Below are positions 56,001-64,000 of a stretch of DNA of 64,000 nucleotides, one piece after another; within the stretch, counting starts at the first letter, position 1, and each line of letters opens with the position of its first letter. The position numbers were made by a program, and so were the translations under genes. This DNA comes from Rhea pennata (Eukaryota > Chordata > Aves > Rheiformes > Rheidae), in the NCBI RefSeq assembly GCF_028389875.1, contig NC_084664.1, positions 114,335,466 through 114,399,465 of the forward strand, in the 5' to 3' direction. A model generated the notes under the pieces. The model was not told the DNA's origin, searched no databases, and worked only from the letters and a program-made list of their open reading frames with translations.

Positions 56001-57736
56001 CGGTAAAAACAGCACACAAGCTAAGACAAGGCAGAGAGAATCTTTCTATTCATCTGGCCAGCTTGTGTTCTGCTGGAGGTTTGGGATAGACAAGGAGTCC
56101 TGCTCTTGCATGCATTTGATTTCCCTCCGGTGAGAGATAAAGATGAGGTGAGAACACTGATTCTCAAATATCTATCAAGAGATGTTGTCGTGAGCCATGA
56201 AGTGACATGAGCATGTCTATTAATGAATGCTAGATAAAATTTCATGTGAGTGGCTTCTTTCTTTCCACTTGGAGAAAATCTGGATGATTAGTTTTCAGCT
56301 GTGTAGTTTGTGCTGTGCTGTGGATGGATATACTCCACCAGAGGCCTCATATGTTGATAGGAATATGCAACTGCAAAGGGAAAATAATGGGAAAATTTCA
56401 CCTATGGTGGGGCCCTGCTGGCCCTTCACATGACCCATCTGCCTATACTGCATCAATCTAGTTGGTTGAGACATGGCTGAAACGACAATCCAGTGATTTG
56501 AAGATAGAGAAATGCTGGCTAGCTGTGAGAAACCGCCGGGAAGTACTTAATCCAAGAGACTGCTACCTGTATGTTTTTCATCTTCTCTAAGCAGCTTTTC
56601 TTACCACCTACTGATTTTGCTATCATTACTAGTGGTTTTTTTCAGCCCCACTCAGATTGTTACGGTGCTCACTTTGGTTCTCCCTGACAGGCTGGGGTAT
56701 CACACATTTATCATATAAAAATGTTCAAACACAACAAAAATGTAATGCAAAGACTGTAGCTAATTTCCAAGTGTAATTCAAGTGACTTTGCTCTGCAGAG
56801 CCAGCTTCTCCTAGGCTCGAGGGTGTTTTCTAAGATTGCTCGTTTTGGCGAGCTAACCAAGAAATTGCACTAGTAGGTTGGAATTCTGTACTTCTCAGGG
56901 TTTTGGGCACGGTCTTCTCACTGGAGAATCCTTGATTGAGGAATTCACTTCCCCCTTTGTGTGAGAGAGTCCAAGTTTGTTGACTCTTCCAATGTGTTGT
57001 ATGAGCTACCTATTTATTCAGGCTTTTTTGAAAGGGTGAATTTGGTGTGGAGGGTCTTTGAAATTTCCTTCTGCTTTCATTCCTTTGAAAGATACTCATT
57101 GATACTCATATTGATTTCAAGGCTTAACTGCGTTGCTTATGTCCTCAAAAGAAACGTGGTAGGTGTACAATGTGGCAAAATAAATAAATAAAATAAAGAA
57201 ATTACTCTTTTTCCTCCACAACCCTCTCTACCAGTTCTTCAGTAATTAAGACAGGAAACCAGATTTCCTCCTTCCCAGGCTATGGCAGACATTGCTGGCT
57301 CAGTCCTTGGCAGTGCTGGTACAGGAAACATCTCTCATCCTCAGACACTCACATCCTTATAGTCTGAGGATAAGCGGGCAGATGAACGTGGCAGGGCCAG
57401 CTTTGCCAACAGGAACAACCTATTTGCCTGTTGTGGAGCTCTTTGGAGATCAAAAAAGGATGTGCTGTTATTAGCTGTGTTCCCTGCCGGCTGCAGTAGG
57501 TCAAAGAGGGGCAAGGCAGGACTGATATTCTGGCCTGGGAGAGGAGGGAGGAAGGCTGAGGAGGCAGGGAGAGGGAGATTTTGGAATGAGTTGATAGCAG
57601 AATAAAATATTTGTAAGGCTGTAAATCTATTAGATAAACTAATCTCAAGTTTTATGAGATTCCAGATGAAATACTGGAATATGCCAAGCTTCTTATTTTT
57701 ATTTCCAAACGCTGAGTTAATTTGGATCCAACCTGA

Positions 57737-57818
57737 GCCAAATTTCATCTTAGTATAAGCAGGTGCAGCTCCACTGGCTTGAACAGAGTTACACCCACTT
57801 GTAACAGGGCTGAATTTG
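57737..57818. repeat. Decayed fold-back (inverted-repeat) element
   Basis: The left arm starts gccaaatttcatc and the right arm ends gggctgaatttg. The reverse complement of the right arm aligns with the left along most of its length, with frequent mismatches and about two single-base gaps. It resembles a family of short palindromic repeats with 'ttacacc..gtgtaa' cores that I associate with reptile genomes. The family name is not known to me. Confidence 0.5.
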
Positions 57819-58489
57819 TCCTGCAGTGATTTAAATAGGGTAGAGCAGAGCACAGATGTTCCCAGTGTTTCATCTTTGAACCATGAGCTATGACTAATGA
57901 AGAAAAAGTATTCTCAGTCTCTCTCCCACCAAGTAGGGGCCTGGTGCAAGGCTCTATTCAGGAACAAAGCCATAGTATCTTTCCTTTTTTGTTCATCTGC
58001 TGCCACTTCTACCCATTATTTTTCTTCCTCATCCTGCTTTTAAGATGTATCTTTAGTTAAACAGCTATATTTTTGGGGAAAGACCTGCCACCAGAGCGAA
58101 CAAGAGTCTTGCCAATGAATTCACTCACCCAGGCATTATCCCATTTACATCCGACTTCATTATAATTAGATCCTGAACTGACAGTAATTTTCCCCGCATC
58201 TTGGAAATTGCATTTTTCTCATTGTATGTATTATTAAAAAACATGACAAATGTTTTAAGCTATAAGGAATCTATAGGCTTCCCATCAAAACCAGTGGCAC
58301 TTGTTTTCCTGCTTTTTTAATAGTGAGGCTGAACACAGAAACAATTTATATATGGAAAATAATATATGATACACTGACCTGAAAACACTACTTGTTTTCA
58401 AGTTAGGTTATAGATATTTAACCTTAACACGACTTTAACATGATTGAGAGAAAAATCAGTGCTGGCTGGATATGACTCTTGTCCTGGAT

Positions 58490-58523
58490 TTTTTGTTTGT
58501 TTGTTTGTTTGTTTGTTTGTTTT
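58490..58523. repeat. (TTTG)n microsatellite
   Basis: About eight TTTG units in the downstream flank. Confidence 0.95.
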
Positions 58524-61500
58524 GGCACCTTTTAGCCAGTGAGCTTCGTTTTGAGGTTTCTCCCTCCATCTCTGTTCAGGTTTTTCCTGTCACAACACAA
58601 TATGAAGCAACCACCGCAGTGCCTCGAAGGGTCTGCTAAGGGCTCTCAGGACCATATGCCACAGTGGAATATGCTCTTTACACAGTTCTTCCCCAACCTG
58701 AATGAATTACCTTGTGGCTCAGACTGGAAACAGTACGGCAGTGCTGACCGAGGCACGCAGAAGGTCCTCAGCTCCTGGGTGGTTCCCACAGACCCGGCAG
58801 CCTGTGATGCTGGGGGGCTTGGGCCCCACACGGAGTTCAGCGTCACGCGGCTTTACTCTTCGACTCGGATATTCACAGTTCGCAGCCATTAACTCCTCCT
58901 CCACCCCGCCGTGCGCGCAGAAGGGCAGGTTGCTCTCCGTTTCCTTCCTTCAGCGCTCCCTGCCGCGGCGCTGCCCCGTGGAGCCCCTCAACACGGGCCT
59001 GAGCCCAGCCCCGGGAGGAAGGAAGTCACTAACCCACCCCGCTGCCCTCTCACTTCTCACTGCCTTAATGAGACTTCATGGGATAGCTGGATGTCAAACC
59101 GCTCGCTTCAGCGTGTGGCAGGGAGTGAAAAAAAGGCGTGCACAAGAGCATCAGTTTGTGAACAGTAATCGCTGGGCTTTTCTGACCGAATGGCCTGCTG
59201 TTATTTGCATGAGCCACAATTTTTCCCATTTCAGCAGGCCTGTGAGCATCCCCGGAAGCGTTCAGCGCTGCAGTCTGGATGTTAGCGGACACGCATCAGG
59301 ACGAACGCCTGCATGATTTGATGCTTGCAAAATTACACCTAGCAGGACTTTGGCCAGTGGGTGACTTGGGTCTTCATAAAATACCAACAAAGCAATAACC
59401 AGGCCTGAATGAAGGCTCTGATTTTTTCCGTGGGGAAGAGAAAGATGCCCCTGTCCCACAGGGGAGGAAGGGTGTGCTGAGAACACTTTCTCTGCTCCGT
59501 AGTTTCATAAAGCTCGGGTATCCGAGGCATGGAGGGTACTGCAGGCCACTGAGGCTGCCCACTTGGCTCCTTCAAATTCCCCTGCATAGCTCAGCGGTTT
59601 AATGGCCTGGCTACACAAACTTCTGACATTTTCAAGGCTTTCAAGGAGTGAACCCTTAATATCTAGGAAAATATGGATGTTGATAACACGTATACAAGAT
59701 CATCGTCTTCTGGGTCTTTCAGGATGACACCTTTTTCATGTTTTTTTACTCCAGTAATTTACTACCATTGAATTTCGAGCAGTGGAGGCAAGCTGGCTCG
59801 TGTGTCCCAGAACTGACAATATTCTTGTTAGCAATCACAGCAGTTTCAGCTGCATAAAGTACTTTAGCTTCAGTCATGGAGGATGTTAAGCCTCATCTTG
59901 CACTTCCCCTTCAGCCATCCCTTTTGTTACTCATGGTAATGTTCTTGGCTAGAGCAGCTCGTGCTGGAGGAAGAGGAACAAAGTGTTCCGTCTTTCAAGC
60001 AATCAACTTCACAGATTTTTTTTGTTGCACTGCAAAAATTTTAACTATCTTGAATTCAGTATAGAACCTTGCAGGATTCTCCTGCCACTCTCATATGAAT
60101 CAAGGTGCTCTGGGACATTAACAGTACAAATCCGTGCATGTGTCACATCAAATCAGTGGTCAAAATGAAACACTGTGGAAAAAAAGGTAGCTGTACAGTT
60201 CTCAGCTTTTCTTCTGGTAAGTCGTGTATGTTTGAAATAATAAAAACTTACAAGGAGCTGGGCAGGTATTCAGACTCTGATATTGATCTGCTGTCAGACT
60301 CTTTGCAATGTTTGCTATAAAGGCATTCAGATTTTTTGCTGAGCAGTACTTTGAGACCTCAGCCTTTCTCCTTGTTTGAGGGAAAACATAAGTAATGGTA
60401 AGTCCTTTCCACCTGAGACACTAAAATGGACTTAAAAATGGCCCAGATTCCTCTGGAGGAGCCTCACTTCCTTTTTTTTGACACTCTTTCAAATAATTCA
60501 GTCTTGAAAATGTTGCTATGATTAAACTTCAGGTGAACTAGCCAGTCCCTCTGAAAGTGGTTGCTCTGTCTCACTGTCGGGCAGACTGTTGCAGCAGGGG
60601 TACACTGGGCTAATACACTGGGTATTTGCTTGAGCATTTTCATCTTTCTTGATTTTTCATTTGGCAGTAGAGACTCACAGTTTTCGCAGCTATCAATATT
60701 TCAGAGGGCCATCAAATAGCCAACTCCATTAAAATCCGATCCCATCATTTGACTTCTTCACTTGTGTGTAGTACTACTAGTTAACTTTCAGTCAAAATCC
60801 TTTCAGTCCTAAAGTTAACATTCATTTGTTCTTTTTCCCCTGTCTTTTGTAATGTTTTACTCCTCAGGAGACACGCATGTGTCAGGGTTTCTGCAGTTCG
60901 TAGCCAGTAGATAATATCTAGTCACAGAGAAGGTGCTCCCAGCATAGACAGGAAGGATGAGGAGGCATAGAGCATCTTCCCAATATCCAAGAGCCCATTT
61001 TGAATCCCTCCCTATACACACGTGCTGCCTTCTCTTTCATTCAGACCATGCTTTACAGGCAGAGCAATGCTCTCCATCTTATGTGAACATGTGTTGAGCT
61101 TGTGTTTGGATTTATTTCCCCTTAAAGTCATTCAAAGAGAACAACTTTCACTTTGTAAATGTTCTCCAACTGATGAGCACAGACAGAGTGGAAAGTGGCT
61201 GAAGCAAGGAACACCTCCCAGACTACTTGCCATTGCATTTGGGATGTGTGGGAACAGAGTGACAAATTCACACTTCCTTCAAGAACAAGGCAAACTCGAC
61301 TTTAGAAAATAACAAGGGTTTATTAAACATGGGCACAGATATTTGATTTACTGATGTATAAAGATCAGTAGTACACAGACACAAATTCTGAAACTCAAAT
61401 GACGCTGCTACAAGTGAAAGTAGAATTTAGTCTCATATTTTCATAGCTTTAATCTGTCACGCTCATCTCGTTCCTTTGAAACAACAGATTACATCTGATT

Positions 61501-64000
61501 GAGCTAATTGAGTACAACTGGAAGGCATTTATTCCCATCTTTGGTGGCTTGGCTGGAAACTGGCCATGAAATTGTGTGCACATCGATTTGCAGAAACCGT
61601 GCTAGACAGAAACACTGGGAATAGACCTTCTTAGTAGGTGGTGAGCTCTGGAAACCTAGCTAGTGACACACCAGGTTGACATGGGCCTAGGGCAAGGAAA
61701 GAAACAAAATAATGTCCAGTTTTGCTTCCAGTGCCTGCTCACAGTGTCCAGGGGAGGCGTTAGCAGTCTCTTGCAGCTTTGTCCCTGGGCTCAACTATCT
61801 CCATCCTTCCCCCAGGCGCAGGGAACTGAAGGTGTCTGACAGAAGGACTTCACGTTTGTTACTTAAAACCAAGGTGTTAATTCTACAGGAGAGATGGAAT
61901 TATAAAAAGCGTCCGATTAAGCTGCTAGTTGCATTTTAAGCGCAGGTTTACCAAAGTCGACTCTGAGGAAGGGGAGAACACAAAAGACCCCACTTGCTGA
62001 TGTGCTTCAAGACAGGTAATGAGGCTGAACCACCTGGGACGTTTTGAAAAGTATGTTATTCCTCATTCTCCTTTGTATCTTATTTATTCCTGATGAATTG
62101 CTAAAAATCCTGTGTGTTGTCTTCCTGCTGGCTACTTGTCCCTCCCGCGGAGGCTCAGGAAGCTGCAGCACTTCATTCTTTCAGCAATACTCCAGCATGT
62201 GGTGGCGACATAAAAGTTTTCCACAAACAGCAATTTTAGAGAGGACTAAAGGCACCCGATAGGTGTGAAAAATACACACAGGTATGTGGAGTTGTGTGTG
62301 CAGACAAATTTATTTTATAATCACTGCAACAAAGAAAGCAAATCAGTTATCAATAAGTGATTTTTCAAGAGTTGCTATTAGTATTGCCTATCAGGAGGAA
62401 AAATAGTTACATACCTAGGCATATTGTTGGAAGAAGGAAGAACTATTTTCTAGAATGTTTTCCTGCTTATCTGTAGTACTTCTGTCTGTAACATCTCAAG
62501 AAAGTCACCTATTTATTCCACATCTCAGATATCCATCTCTTGAAAGGAAAAATGTCCTTTCACCATCTCACAAAGGTGTTTTAAGGACAAATATATCAAA
62601 GATTAGGAGGTGGTGTGGATACTGCAGTTACTGGACCACATAAATCCCCCAGTAGCAGAACAAGGACATTTTTATAGCTTCATGGTTTTAAAATAAATCA
62701 CTTCTTAAAAAAAAAAAAAAAATAGAAAGCTCAGTGGACAGGAGGTAAAGTTTTCTACGGTCTCATATTTCTGTTTCACCTTATTATTGCTAGCTTGGCA
62801 ATGTCATTAAATAATGTTATAGAAAGTTAATTATTTTTAGTCAGGCAGTGTAGCACAGCAATAAAATTTTCAAGCAAGAGACCTGTTTGAAAGGTCCATG
62901 ACCTCATATAAATTGCTAAGTGTCAATAAATATCTTTCGACACAGGTGGAACAGTATTTGCATGGTTATGGACAGAGCTGTAGAGTTTAGCTTGCTCAAG
63001 ACTATTAAACATCTCATGCTTATAGATGAGCAATAAATGTCATCAATGCAACCTTTAGAACTATGCCCACTCACATTTTTTTTTTTTTTTTAGAAACAGT
63101 ATTGCTGGTTTTGAAAATTAAAGGCCACCATGAAAGAGAAAAGTCTTTTGAATAAAGAAAAAATTGTAGATAGTAGTTTGATTGCTTTTTCTTTTGATTT
63201 CACTTGAACATAATTCTTGAATCACTGTGCTTTGTACTTTCCCAAATAGAAATAACTTGGTAAAAAACATTTTCTTTAAATTTTGACTCCCGGAAGTACC
63301 TTAATAAATAACTTATTGAAGTAGGAACACAGATGAAATTTCTAACCTCAGTCTTCTCAGGTAACAACATAATCTCTTGGGCACTATTTGGTTTTCTAGA
63401 AGATGCATCTATTTCTGCTACTTACTGTGGCACTGCTGAAAATGTGAGGGCAAAGACATTAAATGCTTCTTTGCAATGACTTTCCCATTTTACAATGTGT
63501 TTGGATGCATGCATGTTAGGTGATCAATATGCAAGGTCTTTATGAATGGAGGAAAGCATATGCCAAATTATCTCACTTGTAACTTGTCTGCAATTTCAAA
63601 GCAAAGCAAAGAATGTCTTTTATATATGATTCATCTCCTAGGAATTCATGCCTTCATAGCACCTTTTCTCAAACAGGAAATAAATATGTAGTTGCTAAGC
63701 TACTTTCATGCTTTGAAAAATCCCATTGCAGATTGCATTGCCCACTTTGTGCTCAGAGGGTTATACTCCATCACGGAGACATCCCTCTGCTCCCTTAGTG
63801 AATACAGAGAGCAGTATCTCTTTTTAGCTTTCTCTTATTTTCTGTCAAAGCTAAAGAATCATGCTGATTCCCTGCTGCACTCCAACATGTTTTACATTTT
63901 ACACCTGTGCAAAATAAATACGCTCTGGCACCACTTTGTGCCACCTGGAAGTGCCCGTATGATGCAGATGGAAATTCCCTCTGGATGGCGAGGCACTGCG

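Larger units (their letters stand above)
53170..64000. other. Distal downstream flank, no gene seen
   Basis: Mostly AT-rich. It contains non-repetitive AT-rich DNA with POU-type sites (for example ATTTGCATAAT near 54,336), a decayed fold-back element (57,737-57,818), a TTTG microsatellite (58,490-58,523), a small CpG-rich patch (58,740-59,030) with an unexplained 204-codon frame, and minor A/T runs near 62,708 and 63,080. No recognisable protein or RNA gene. Confidence 0.65.

Overview
The window is genomic DNA from an amniote, most likely a bird. It holds one recognisable gene, GATA6, on the + strand, set in otherwise non-coding flanks. A bird (or close sauropsid) is suggested by an intron-containing gene with CpG islands, two very degraded CR1-clade LINE fragments as the only recognised interspersed repeats in 64 kb, compact introns, and a protein that ends in the vertebrate GATA6 C-terminus (ALALA) but lacks the poly-Ala and poly-His tracts of mammalian GATA6. 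The species cannot be fixed from the sequence.

Layout. Positions 1-11,300 are AT-rich flank with no supported gene. From about 11,500 to 20,350 there is a broad CpG-rich domain, interrupted by short AT-richer blocks that carry GATA and E-box motifs (14,535-14,760 and 16,738-16,853). A CCAAT/TATA core promoter lies near 17,598-17,667, followed by a non-coding first exon whose donor I could not fix. Six coding exons follow: 19,243-20,134, 23,980-24,146, 27,449-27,574, 28,902-28,989, 29,082-29,188 and 37,129-37,296. They join in frame through GT-AG introns into a 515-residue protein with two Cys4 GATA fingers (residues 309-333 and 363-387) and a basic tail. The 3' UTR runs to a polyadenylation signal at 38,687 and contains clustered microRNA-type and Pumilio-type sites. 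From 38,720 to the end is a gene-free flank with two CR1 fragments, a decayed fold-back element, microsatellites and some candidate regulatory sequence.

How it works together. GATA6 is a zinc-finger transcription factor of heart, endoderm and gut lineages. The many GATA motifs around its own promoter suggest auto- or cross-regulation by GATA factors. The start-codon arrangement (a weak first AUG, then no AUG in any frame until Met126) suggests that long and short proteins come from one mRNA. Intron 5 (92 bp) has no in-frame stop, so its retention would give a protein with a different C-terminus. I found no second protein-coding gene, tRNA, rRNA or complete mobile element. The other long open frames follow from GC-rich composition or run antisense to GATA6 exons.
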